This document shows positions 53,044 to 64,000 of a DNA stretch of 64,000 nucleotides, piece by piece (within the stretch, counting starts at the first letter, position 1; the number at the start of each line of letters is the position of its first letter). The stretch lies in assembly GCF_901709675.1 (NCBI RefSeq), contig NC_051106.1, forward strand, positions 3,298,001 through 3,362,000, written 5' to 3'. The notes beneath the pieces are model-generated. The model was not told the origin of the DNA, made no database searches, and was given only the letters and a program-made list of their open reading frames with translations. The translations under genes and the position numbers were made by a program. Origin of the DNA: Syngnathus acus (lineage: Eukaryota; Chordata; Actinopteri; Syngnathiformes; Syngnathidae).

Positions 53044-53436
53044 TACCGTATTTTCCGCACTATAAGGCGCACCTAAAAACCTTTAATTTTCTCAAAAGCC
53101 GACAGTGCGCCTTATAATCCGGTGCGCCTTATATATGGACCAGTATGGATTCGTGGATGAGGACTAATTTATTAAAGTAAGCTTTACGTGTTTATTTTGT
53201 GTGTTGTGTGATATTAAGATTTGAGCAACGTTGAGTTATTGATATATTGTTATTGTTTTCACTATTTCGAGTGTTACTATATTGTGATTGCATTAACGTT
53301 TGAGCAACGTTGAGTTATTTATTCTATGCGCTTTATAATCCGGTGCGCCTTATATATGGACAAAGTTTTAAAATGGGCCATTCATTGAAGGTGCGCCTTA
53401 TAATCCGGTGCGCCTTATAGTGCGGAAAATACGGTA
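53044..53436 (+). mobile_element. GGCGCACC inverted-repeat element, copy 9 (subfamily B)
   Basis: Full-length, with TIRs taccgtattttccgcactat and tagtgcggaaaatacggta. It is closely similar to copy 8 over its whole length (ggattcgtggatgaggacta; aagtaagctttacgtgttta; repeated gtttgagcaacgttgag). ACT lies immediately outside both ends. It ends about 210 bp from the candidate cassette exon. Confidence 0.9.
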
Positions 53437-53648
53437 CTGGAGACAGAAACATGCCTGTCTTCCGGGTCATAGTCAGCCCCAAACAAAAAGCGTGTCAAGT
53501 TGTGTGTGTGGGAGGGGGCGGAGGGTTGATCTGCATCAACAAGCTCATGATTAAACATCAGGAAAATAACCAGCACTCGTCATTGTCCTTGTATCTCTCC
53601 CCCAAGGTGATGGCACTCCTGATGCTCTGCACCTCCTTTTGATCTCAC

Positions 53649-53768
53649 AATCCCTTCTTCTCCATCCTCGTATATGGAGGAGAGTGGTTGGGGGTTGACT
53701 CCTGAAGGAATGAGGCGTCCTCGCAGGTGGGAGGGTACGTTGGTGATATGCAGAGCACTAACATGAGC
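53649..53768 (-). CDS. candidate alternative (cassette) exon of arid1b, 40 codons
   Basis: Inside the 14-kb intron, on the same strand as arid1b, lies an open frame bounded by a usable acceptor (ttcatgtgcag) and the donor ATT|gtgaga. The segment is exactly 120 nt and phase 0 at both ends, so inclusion would keep the arid1b frame. The predicted peptide starts AHVSALHITNVPSHLRGR and ends SSIYEDGEEGI. The frame stays open past the donor to 53580 with no stop. The acceptor's pyrimidine tract is weak, as often seen in regulated cassette exons. The peptide is not Q-rich like its neighbours, and I do not recognise a homologue. Vertebrate ARID1B is known to have several N-terminal splice isoforms, but I cannot say that any uses this exon. 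The alternative is a chance open frame in conserved or random intronic DNA. Confidence 0.35.
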
Positions 53769-56700
53769 CTGCACATGAAATCAGATTCATCTTCTGCCGA
53801 CCGATAAAGATATATATTAATGATGTACCAAAGTAGTGAGGTAGCAGTTGTTTGACATTTTATGATTACGGTTAGCCCATTAAATACATTATAAGATGTA
53901 ATTTTTCCTAGACTTTGTTATTTATTTAGACAAAAATCTAGTTTACATGATGAAGTTCTGCATTTTTATAGACTGGCACAGTTAGAAAAGGGTGTTTGCG
54001 CCGTAGTGGGACTGACCAGCAGACTTGAAAGCAGCCCCTTTCATTTCCTTTCAATTCAGTGCAGATGAAGCCCTTGGACTACATAGCAGAAGTATAATGG
54101 ACTCGCTGGAGTGATCAGTGTAATTACGAATCTGTAATGTACCTGTAATTGAAGACACACACAGTCCGTAGCGCAGCAATAATGATAAAATGATAACAGT
54201 GAACTTGTTCAAGTCAGACAGATATAAACTATATTCCATATATGTGATGCACCTTGTTTACTCCAATTCCAATACAGCTTTTATTTCTAAAGAACCATTG
54301 TTCTTATTCCTTCCTTGTTTTGCTGAAGGTCAAATGCTTGTCACATTGATATCATGTGGTGGATAAAAGGCGTTTGTCAGATGCGTTTTGTTGTTGGATC
54401 GCTTTGACTGCTTGCAGGCAAAGCTGTAAAAAAGACATTTTGACGGAGGTTAATGCTTACTGTGTGTTAATGCTTGCTGTGAGTGAACCGCCATTTATTC
54501 TTGCAGGTTTTTGCAAGCGGCTCTGGGCCCGTTGCCATCAGCTCTAAATGTTTTTTCCCCACTAAACTCCTGACCCCAATCAGAGGCCAAAACAGGCAGA
54601 CGGGTTGGTTGTGAAGCAGGAAAGAGGGAGAGGAAGGTGAAAGAAAATGTGATTTATTTCAGAGTCAAAAACGGATCTGTATGCAAAACAGAAGGAGTCG
54701 GCAGCTACTTCATTTAAAGAAAGCTTTTAGGCTATTTGAAGTTCGGTTATGACATTATTACTTATCACAAAACTGCCCTATACAACTGTTTTGAACTTTT
54801 TATAAGTAGAGGATGTTGAATGGAGGGTTGCACAAAGCAAAACTAAAAAAAACAAGCTTGTGAACCAGCATCACTACAGGCTATTACAATGGAAGCTGCC
54901 TAAGTTGCTGGCACTCGAATGTGCCAATGTGTTAAATGATGCTGACACATTAAACTGTCAAGTGGCTCGGGGTCAGTACAGACACTGCCAACTTTGAAAG
55001 GATCAGTAGCACCACTTCTCATCTTTACAACATTAGTCTGTTTGTGAGTCCTCAATCAGTAAAGCAGTCCTCTTGGGCAATGGAGCTGTGTAAAGTGTCC
55101 CTGAGGTATGAATTGACAATGTGCTGTTTTTCATCTTAGCCTTTAGTAAGTGAATGGTAAGAAGAGATAAATACTTGTTCTTGGAAACAATTTTATGTTT
55201 CGCCAATGATTTAGAATATTGAATTATGACACTAGAAGAAAGATAAGAAAAATGTGTAAGGCTCTTACACACATGCACTGCTGTCACCAATCAGCAATAA
55301 TCGTTTGTTTTATTTTGTTAACACTTCGCCAGTGAGCAACACAGCAGACTCGCCATTAAGGTCTCCGCTTCGATTGACCAAGAATCAGCTACGTTCCATC
55401 CCATTTTTATGACCTCATATTTTCATTGAAATTGTTTAAAATGCATATTTACCAATTATAAGAATGAACAATAATTTTTTTCTGAATACATTCAAAATCA
55501 ATCAAGTTGAGGTCAACACGTCTTGATAAAAAAAAAAAAAAGAGTTTGGGCTAATAATACTTAGGTCAACTGTCAAACCTTTATATTCCAAGCCAGCCCT
55601 AAACTGGATCTCTGTGCTTGGCACTAAGCCAGACAAATGGTGAATCATTTCAATTTAACTTCTGAGATATGTTTTAATGATGCTTTTGCAAATCTCTCCT
55701 CCGTCAGATTTGACCTGTGTAAGAATATTTTAGTATGGATGAAAAATCAGATGAATTCTCATTGAGAGAAAAAAATGGGATAATCCCCTTGCAAGACACA
55801 GATTTTCTTCACCCCCTTTATTTTCCATGCTCCCCCATGTGATTTTTCTTTCATCTCACTGCTCTTTTATCTTATCAATAGGCAGATATAGAGCACAGAA
55901 GAGGGAGCAGTGAGTATGCAGCTCTCAGAAACATGCAGTTTGTGATGTATTACAGCCTTGCCTGCATGCAACACTAATTGTATTAAATCCAAACATCAAC
56001 TCACCTGCCTGGGTGAGCATGATAGAGTTTGCAGTTCAAGCAACTAATACAAGGCATAACAGAATGAGAAGTGTGTTTTTAAAAGACATAACCCACTTGC
56101 GCCTATTATCAAGGTTCAAAATAAATTGTTTTGTAATACAGTTTGCGAGGGAAAATTTACATTTTGCACCTTATTAAAACACACTAAGTAGCAAAACATA
56201 AATTAATTTCAATATCTCAAATGCCGAGGCAGTCCTAAAAAGCTTTGCTGGGCAGAACCCACGAGTAGTCGTCGGTGGAGGCAAGCTCGGTGCTAAAGCA
56301 CTTTGTTTTAGTAGGCAAAAATGTTACTGTGTTTCTGACATTATTGAGTCTCATAGCCCCAAATTTCATCAAATAACGTTTCTATACGCAAAAATACAGT
56401 TTTGTGCTCTGCACAATTTAAATTCAAGAAAAGCAGTTGATTATGTAAAAAAAAAAGACAATTTCTTATTCATTAAATATCTTATATTAATGTTGAGTGT
56501 TCATAATTGTTATTTAACCCACAAAAAATATATATGATTATATATCTGAAAACTGCATTATTCAATGGGAGACATATGATCATTGCGGCCCTAATTTAAC
56601 CCAGATTGACTTTGAGAAAGACAGACTAACTAGAGGACACAGCGGCAGCTGCTATTACGGTCTTAGACGCGTGAACTAAAACAATTTTAAAAATGTGGGG

Positions 56701-58159
56701 GGAGCAGTATGTGTATGCCCAACCTGAGTTGTGAAGACATAAACAAAATCCTGCTTGTCTGCTTTATTGAAATAAATAACATCACTTAAACTGAGTAAAA
56801 TGGGAGAGATTTTCACTCTCATCTTTCACTTAATGGTCATGCAGCATTGGCTCAGCGTTACGTGTGATTGGCTAAGAGCCACTCCACAGTCGAGGGGTAA
56901 TAAAAGTTACAAATGAGAGCAGGCTATTAGAGCCATTGATGTGCGTAGGCTAGCTTGCTAATTAATTGATTCTGAAACTTCATCTATTCCGCAGCCAGAG
57001 AGGAACCTTTAATTAATCAGCCTTTTTCAAATTGCTGTCCTCTACTCTTTCAATCTTTTTCTCTGTCCTTTTTCAACCCCACCTTTACACCCCCCCCCCT
57101 AATGTGTTCTGTAATTGTGAGAGGAGAAAGCCTAGGCTCCCGCGTGTCGGCAAGGAGTGCAGGTCTGAGTTCTCGAGGAAAATAGCATAGGCACAAGTGT
57201 GTGACCACGTGGATGAGATGGGTACTTTGAACAGCAAGCATTCAATATTTCAAGAGCCTTTCAAAAAGGGAGGGGCTGGAGTGGTCCCTTTTGTATCTCC
57301 ATCCCTTCTACCCCCTCCAGCCTTCCTGGCAGATGGGCTGATTTATCTGGGCTTCCCAGTCATCGGTAAGAGGCTATAGCGGTGGCTGCATTAACCCCCC
57401 AGACAACCCCGGCACCCGGGGGGCCCTAAGTGCTTCCAAGTGGCCCTTGCTCCCCGCAATGGTGAAAACGCCCCACCCCCTCCTTCCAGGACGCAATCAA
57501 TGTTGTAAATTACTCATTTCTCTTGCGCTCAAGTCAATATACCACAGGATGATGTTTGGACAGGAGAGGATTTTGCAAGTTGTATTTTTATGATGCAAAC
57601 TTGAAGAACTTTTATGCCCAAATGAAACACATTATTAACATGCATGTTGTGCAGAAAATATTGATTTTAATGTCCTACATTAGATAGATTGCTTTACATT
57701 CTGATAGCACTCACCACCTGAGACAAAAACTATAAAAAGTGAAAATCTAGGAATCTACCTCAATCCGTAGCTAATATGGTAGTCTACGTTGTTTCGTAAA
57801 GACCTATAGATGATATGTTATAACAATATTGACCGATAATGATTTGATTTCATGTATTTGTTATAGTTAATCAACATATACTTCTTATTTTATTTTTTAT
57901 TACTTTATTTTGGATGGTTAAAAGAAGTTTGCCAACTTTGTACGTATGTTGATGGATTCAACACCAGAACCCAAACACATCTTTCGTATTACAGCCACAC
58001 AAGAATTTAAAAAAATAATAATTTAAAATACCAATATCTTCAGAAAATGCTGATAAAGATTGTTGACAAATATGTCTTCAGCTGATGTGTGGAAAAGTGT
58101 AAAATAGTTCCTGTAAAAAACGGAAAATACCCAAAAGTCAATTATCTGGTCTCGAAGCT

Positions 58160-58222
58160 GGGAAGTCCAAGCATATTTCAGCATTACAGTGCCCCCACGG
58201 GCCCCCTCTAGCTCCGCCACTG
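58160..58222 (-). mobile_element. hAT-like element end (fragment)
   Basis: On the minus strand it begins CAGTGGCGGAGCTAGAGGGG followed by gcccgtgggggcactg, a terminal type frequent in fish repeats. Only one end is found. Confidence 0.5.
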
Positions 58223-59526
58223 CTGGAGTCATGCCTGATTTTCTGTTTATTTGGGTTAACTTTGACTGATTGATGATCTTAAACATTTAAGTGGGAAAAT
58301 TACTGCCAAAACATGATTTTTTTTTCACGGCACTGTCTATAATAGGTAGAAATTGCTATTCCCTGAAAAAATTATATGTAAATGTTGAGATGCTGCCGCC
58401 AATAAAAACACTTGATTAATGAGGTAATACATCACAGCCCCATGGGCAGTTAGGAGGATAGGACAGTTATGAACACAATCTTCTTTGACAAAAACATTGG
58501 AAAATGTTGCTTGAAAAAAACAAAAACGCACTGACTCACAACATTATTAGCGTGAAATCTTATTTCTCAGATTACAATCATGTTATTTGTGTTTTATCAG
58601 GAAATATGCTACTAAGGTGGAAGCAAAAGGTGTTGATTGTAAAAGTAACAATAGATTCATGCATGTGTTCCAGTTACAATGGAAAATGAAATTCACTCCA
58701 GCTGTGATATAAGAAAATGGTTTCTGTTCCACATGAAAAAGAAACAAATAGTCAATACTGGTGATTGTTTCTTCAAAACCTTTGGACATATTCACCTTTA
58801 TTCTTCGTTCACACGGGATCTCATACACTCTTTCTGTCTTCATTGCCCAGGATATTTGTTTTTGTTTTTTATTTATCATCCTCCCACGCAATCCACCCTC
58901 CCCTTATTTCACATCAAACACTCTTTCCTTCAAATTCCCTTTCCTCTTCGTCTGCCAACTTTGACATCACAGGAAATTATGCTTGAAATTGGACGAGTTT
59001 TTTTTTTTTTTTTGCATTTCAGTTTCATTCCACTTCCCGAGTAGACGCTTCTCTCATGTGGCTTGTCATTCATCCCAAAGACGCTTTGCTCTTTCTTCTA
59101 CTTTTGTTTTGTTTTTCACTTCTTCCAAGTACATTTTATTTACGAAGCGTTTCTCACAGATAACACACACAAAATGCTTTACTTGGTTAAAATACAAAAT
59201 AAACTCAAATACGGTTAAGAAACTGCAAGTTTGTTCTCATGTTCTCACACATTCTCGTGATGTTCACTGCCACCAATTTCATTTTTAGTTTGAAATGATA
59301 TTTTTACACACAATTATATCTATATACTACTGTATGACAGCCAGAAGTAGTTTTTGCTTAATTAAACTAATTTAATAACCACAAAAGGACTGCATGGAAC
59401 CCCCCATTTGGTTTACTTCCATTATTACAGTAATAGCTTTAATGTGTTGATTAAATTTTCTGAATTGTTTTTTTATATTACTGGATCTTGATTTGAGAAA
59501 AACATCCTGAAATCATTCAGCTTGAG

Positions 59527-59550
59527 GTATCGATACTTGAGTATCGATAC
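59527..59550. repeat. paired GTATCGATAC palindromes
   Basis: The 10-bp palindrome GTATCGATAC occurs twice, at 59527-59536 and 59541-59550, separated by TTGA. Together they form a 24-bp nearly perfect inverted repeat. Confidence 0.9.
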
Positions 59551-61383
59551 ACACATTGCTAACACAGTCACAGGCATGCATTAACAGGATGATACACAGG
59601 CTGAGAGCCAGTGTGTTTCCTGAGCCATCATTACTAAGATCTTTGTCCATGCTTGCCTCTTATTACGGGACTAAGCCAAGCAACAACCCAGGAGAGGTTT
59701 AGCCAAATGTCAGCGAGCTGCAGAGTGAGGAATGTGTCAGAACATGTGCATGAATGCATGTAGGATCATGTGAAATGTGCACAAGGATACACTTCCTGTA
59801 TAAGCGTATGAGAACTCTAGACATACTATATCTTACAAAATCGAGTATACTACTCATATTAAAAATATTTGCTATGTATATGTTATTGTATTTTTTCTGA
59901 GAAGATGGACATTTTCACTCTTCTCCTCTGTTGCCAGCAATTTGGACATCATTGGCTGTGTTGAGTAAACTTAAGGGAATTGAACATTTACACGGTCATA
60001 AAAGCTGTATACATGCAATTTACAATGCAGCAGTATAATTTCGTCAGTGTTGTGTTATGAAAACGTACATAGATCATAAAATATTTACAAAAATGCGAGG
60101 AGTGTTCTCGCTTTTGTGACAATCCAAACTGTACAGTATTATGAATAAATAATTGAAAAAGAGAAAATTCTCTGCACGATACACACGCAGTAAGGAAGAC
60201 AAAGGATTAACCAATTTCCACTTTTATAGATGTGTTATTTATAAAAAGAAAGGCCTAATTTTAGCTGCCTTTAATTATAGTGTAAAGCAGAGGACCTTTT
60301 GTCCTTCCACTAAACCCCAACACACACACGCATGCACGCCCGCATACACACAGCAGGCAATCCACAGAGGTAGACACATATCTGTGACAGGTTGCCTGGC
60401 AACATCGCCGCATGTTTGGCTGTGACAAGCTGGGGTTTCAGCCCTGAGGCGCAATGCATCATGGGGGATTGTGTTGCCAATACAGCCGCAGTCAAGATAG
60501 CGAGGCTGACATCCCGAACTGTTTTGGCAACATGTGACGACAAGATATGGTAGTTATGGGGGTCCTCTCACATCTCCACATTTTCTCCATTTTACCATGT
60601 TGTAATTAAAAGTCATGTTGGCGATCGATATCAAGCACGCCATCATTTTTTTTTTCTCAGATGTGACCTCTGACCTTGTTTCTGTAGGTGAGGCTCATTA
60701 TTCTCATGCGAGCGTGTGGAATTAAACCTCCTCCAAAGTCATTACTGTGCGCTAGATTTCTAGCAGCTGCAGTAATGCAGTCAATGCGGTGGCGGTGGTG
60801 GTGCTGCGTTTAAAGCCAGTACCAGATAATTAGAAACTTTAGAAGCACAGTTCCCATGGCTATAGCCAGAGTGAACAACTAATTCTATTTGAACTAATTA
60901 CGTTCCATAGCGCTATGCCGTGATTGCTATGCTGGTGCTCGGCCTCCCCTATGTAATACGCTAGAGGGGCTCAACGCGAAATAGTTCAACGGATGTGTTT
61001 TTGACTGTGTGAGTGACAGTATGTTATGGCATCGGCTCTCATGGCATGCACACATCTTGCACGGCAACTTCTTTCCCTGCAGGCTCACAACTTCATTCAG
61101 TAAAATGTATCTGCAAAATAAGTTTAGGAGTGTGAGGACATCATAATAGTATATCAGTGAGTTTGTAGTGCTACTAATAAGAGGTGGGTAGTAATAAGCT
61201 ACATTTATTTTTTTACATTTACTCAATAAACTATTTGGGATCAATTGTACTTGTCATAGTAGTTTTAATGGAGCATATCTTTTACTTAATGTTTGCGTTA
61301 AGAGGAAACCCTACCGGGATTTATTTGGATTATCAGCCATTTATCATTACATTTGACTTTTAATTGAGTCATAATCTAAAACA

Positions 61384-61670
61384 CAGGGTTCAAACTCAAG
61401 GCCCGGGGGCCAGATACGGCCCGCCACATCATTTCATGTGGCCCGCGAAGACAAATTGTGCATCAAATTCGCGTGTCATTACTAGAATTGCAAATTGTCT
61501 TCACTTTTAATAATGTCTTTTTTTTTTATATTTGACCAGTTTTTACTCGTCTGATTTGAAAACGAGTTATTTGTCAGTTTGTTTTGTAGCTTTTACTGTA
61601 TATAATACGAGGTGCTCATACATTTATTTAGGTTGACAGTCATAATGGCCCTCCGAAAGAAGCTATGACT
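61384..61670 (+). mobile_element. hAT-like/GGCCCGC repeat, 3'-truncated
   Basis: Begins cagggttcaaactcaaggcc, continues gggggccagatacggcccgc and catttcatgtggcccgcgaa. Further in it has acagtcataatggccctccg. This order matches a widespread teleost non-autonomous repeat that starts and ends with GGCCC-rich heads. Here the expected closing GGCCCGC...GTTTGA end is absent. Confidence 0.55.
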
Positions 61671-62624
61671 ACAATCCAGATCCTTGAGTACAATTAATAC
61701 TCAGAATAAATGAGACGTTTGGAAATGATGTGGATTGCCCCTGATAGTTGTTTTTGTTACATCATTTGCTGTAGCTGCTATAGTGACAACAATGACAAAT
61801 CAATATTTAAGGTCAATGTTCAATGCGCCAATCATAGCGCTGCCAAATCTGGCATCTGCTGTGAATTTTGTTGCGAAAATCTCCATATTCCTCGAAAGCC
61901 TGCTATTGCAAATCCTTTTTCTCAGAATGTCTAACTGTTCACAAGCAGTATACATAGCACGCGTATCTACTTAATGTTCATTAAAAATGCAAGAAATCTG
62001 CATGCTAATGTGTTTTCCTCTCCCTCTCCCGCTCGTTCTCTCTCTGGTCTTGCTATATTTAGAAGCTCACTCGCCTCGGTGTGAGCTGTCCAAGTCCAAT
62101 GGAAGCGACCAAGCTGTCACAGTAAATAGCAGGCAGCGGCAGCATAGGACACCGTGCACCTCTCAGTCTTACAAACACACACTTGCTCATGAGCGCACAC
62201 ACAAGTCAATAGAATATAAGAAGCTTGACTTCATTCTGTAAATGTTCTACAAACCTACTAGCACACAATGCAATTAATACTAAGCGGATGTTCTACTAAA
62301 TGTTCACATCCTTGTACAAAATAAGATTTATTTATGACGCATCATTGTCTCCAACACAAGCTCATTGTGTTGCACTGTGATGCCTCCATGGGGCAGTAAT
62401 CCACATGAAAACACTTGTTGATAACAAGCAAGCAGCTCATAGAAATATGAAATGAAACCCTTAATGGGAAAAAGATAAAGGTGAAATGTACACCCTCTAC
62501 TCCGAGCATCAGTGGGAGTCCAAAAAAAAGTGAGTGATGACCAGAAGTGACACCAGCACAGGCTGTGATACACACTGCTTGGTAATTTAGACCTTGTCTC
62601 AAATTGAACCTATAAAGCCTTCAA

Positions 62625-62637
62625 GGGGGGGGGGGGG
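62625..62637. repeat. G13 homopolymer
   Basis: Thirteen consecutive G on the plus strand in otherwise AT-rich sequence. Confidence 0.85.
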
Positions 62638-63592
62638 AATATATTGTTACTGCCTGATGACAACCATGGATGTCACATTTATGTTTTTTCCAGGAGCAAG
62701 AAAAAAACAACTTGTTTGACGGTGAAGCATTTCATAAAACCACAACGACCACAAACGACTGTTATAAGACAGCTTTAGCACCGCAAACATAAATCTTTTC
62801 ACGCTCACCACATTACATGTTGTACTTTAATGTTGTGAAATGTTAATGCGGACTCTGTCTGAATGAGGACATACAGTATGTATGAATGAGGGTCTCTGGT
62901 GACATACATTTATGTAGGAATCGCAAATCTCAGCTTGTAACAATGGTCCCAATGTCATCCGAGCAAAATGTACATATTTTACATTTGAATCTAATTTATT
63001 TTTTAGCATTACCTTTACATACTCTCAGAACGTGAGCAGTAATACACAAGCAAGAAACACCACATTTAAAACCTTCTAATCTTTGTTTTATTCCAAGGGT
63101 GAGGAATAGATTAAAAAATCTAATTATTTATAGGTTTGTAATTATTTATCTTGATTGATATGCAACAGTGTCTTCAAAAGTAAAACATTTTTGATTAAAG
63201 GTTTATTTAGATATCAGTGGAGAGCTGAATAAAATAGTAGACACAAAGGTAAATCATTTTAACACTGGAAAAATTCATTAAATTGTATTTCAACGCAAAG
63301 CAAATAGAAAATGCCCCTGGCCAGAACTGAACAGACCAAAATTTTAGGATTTTTTTTTTCCCCCAAAACAATATTAACGTCAAATGATTTACTGTGTGAC
63401 AGTTGAAAAGTTGGATCAGATGTCTCTCTTCTACCGCTGAGTGAATCTATTCGATGTTGATGAACTAGTTTTGGTACTGAAGCGAGTGACAATTAACTGA
63501 CTATTGCATCATCTCTTATTATCCTTTCTACAGAAACTAACAAAGCATTGTCATTACCTTATGCAACAAAAAATGTTGGTTAGTGAACATAC

Positions 63593-63796
63593 CTGCTGCT
63601 GAGGATACTGCATACCGCCCATGCCCATTTGACCTCTTCCCGGCATGCTCATTGGATAACGATGCGAGGGAGGCGGAGTATACGGCTGGCTAGGAGTGTA
63701 AGGCCCACCCGCTGGCTGCTGTGGGCTCGAGTAAGGATTATTGGCCATTCCGTAAAGTTGCGAGCGCTTCATTGCCATGAAGTCCAATGAGGACAC
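63593..63796 (-). CDS. arid1b: arid1b coding exon (68 codons, MKRSQLYGM exon), partial gene
   Basis: This is the most 5' arid1b exon in the window. ARID1B is a DNA-binding BAF250-family subunit of nuclear BAF (SWI/SNF) chromatin remodellers. On the minus strand the exon follows a strong acceptor (ctcctccacag) and ends at CAG|gtatgt, giving 204 nt, phase 0 at both ends. The peptide begins VSSLDFMAMKRSQLYGM, continues NNPYSSPQQPAGG, has a Pro/Tyr/Ser-rich middle, and ends GMGGMQYPQQQ. Vertebrate ARID1B has MKRSQLYGM, a YP.....GR segment and GMQYPQQQ in this order. The sequence is disordered and Q/P/G/Y-rich, with no folded domain. Upstream coding exons are outside the window. The open frame continues 5' of the acceptor and 3' of the donor, but those parts are intron. 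The family is certain; the ARID1A paralogue is less likely because it lacks the MKRSQLYGM match. Confidence 0.93.
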
Positions 63797-64000
63797 CTGT
63801 GGAGGAGAAATGAAACATAAACAACTTAAGTGTCTCCGATTGCAAATTGTAATTGTAATTGTATATAATAAAATTAATTCAACCGTCATCAAGCACGCTG
63901 AAGCCTTTGCCATAGGTAAATTAAGTGCACACCCTCTAAACCACATCAACAATTGATTTATCTTCTAATGACATGTTGATTGGAGGCCTTAAATGGATGT
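63797..64000 (-). other. arid1b intron (partial, 3' end)
   Basis: This is the end of the intron preceding the MKRSQLYGM exon. It closes with the pyrimidine-rich acceptor ctcctccacag at 63807-63797. No other feature is seen. Confidence 0.75.

Larger units (their letters stand above)
49571..63592 (-). other. arid1b intron, 14.0 kb
   Basis: This is the intron between the 68-codon and 50-codon exons (gtatgt ... ccatggcag). It contains element copies 8 (49693-50068) and 9 (53044-53436), which share the same internal sequence, and an AT-rich tract at 51696-51922. It also holds the candidate cassette exon at 53649-53768, hAT-like ends at 58160-58222 and 61384-61670, and a double GTATCGATAC palindrome at 59527. 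The remaining sequence is AT-rich without recognised genes. Confidence 0.85.

Noticed and set aside
264-63796. Assignment to ARID1A instead of ARID1B
   Set aside because: [29 protein letters not shown] and GMQYPQQQ fit ARID1B better than the corresponding ARID1A segments.
63797-63952. N-terminal extension of the MKRSQLYGM open frame upstream of the exon
   Set aside because: The frame is open by chance through the pyrimidine-rich intron end. The cctccacag acceptor and the family alignment place the exon start at 63796.

Overview
The window is a piece of a ray-finned (teleost) fish nuclear genome, probably a percomorph. The signs are short coding islands separated by long AT-rich introns, abundant (CA)n/(GT)n microsatellites, and many copies of the teleost-type terminal-inverted-repeat element with ends ACCGTATTTTCC...GGCGCACC. 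Nothing bacterial, viral or organellar is visible.

One protein-coding gene is recognisable. It runs on the minus strand across the whole window: arid1b, the BAF (SWI/SNF) chromatin-remodelling subunit (ARID1B/BAF250b). Only four coding exons of its low-complexity N-terminal half fall here. In transcription order they are 63796-63593 (68 codons), 49570-49421 (50 codons), 38554-38447 (36 codons) and 543-264 (93 codons plus one base). Their splice junctions are phase-compatible and join into a continuous reading frame matching vertebrate ARID1B in order and spacing (MKRSQLYGM; QQG..GY.QQ; ENYSTR...[23 protein letters not shown]...[11 protein letters not shown]). The choice of ARID1B over ARID1A rests on details such as DDLPTGTEA and [11 protein letters not shown]. 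The gene start, the ARID domain and the C-terminal BAF250 domain lie outside the window.

Everything else is intron: 63797-64000 (part), 49571-63592 (14.0 kb), 38555-49420 (10.9 kb), 544-38446 (37.9 kb) and 1-263 (part). The introns hold at least nine copies of the ACCGTATTTTCC/GGCGCACC element in two internal-sequence subfamilies plus one GTCGC-type relative, several hAT-like ends, a tRNA-derived SINE-like fragment, a LINE 3' end fragment, a 205-bp tandem duplication, microsatellites and G-runs. No second gene is supported on either strand.

The most interesting signal is a candidate unannotated cassette exon of arid1b at 53768-53649. It is exactly 40 codons, phase 0/0, with an AG acceptor and a GTGAGA donor, and would insert in frame between the 68- and 50-codon exons. 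Next in interest are the rearranged, chimeric and duplication-flanked copies of the inverted-repeat element. Some intronic islands look like candidate enhancers, but only by motif content.
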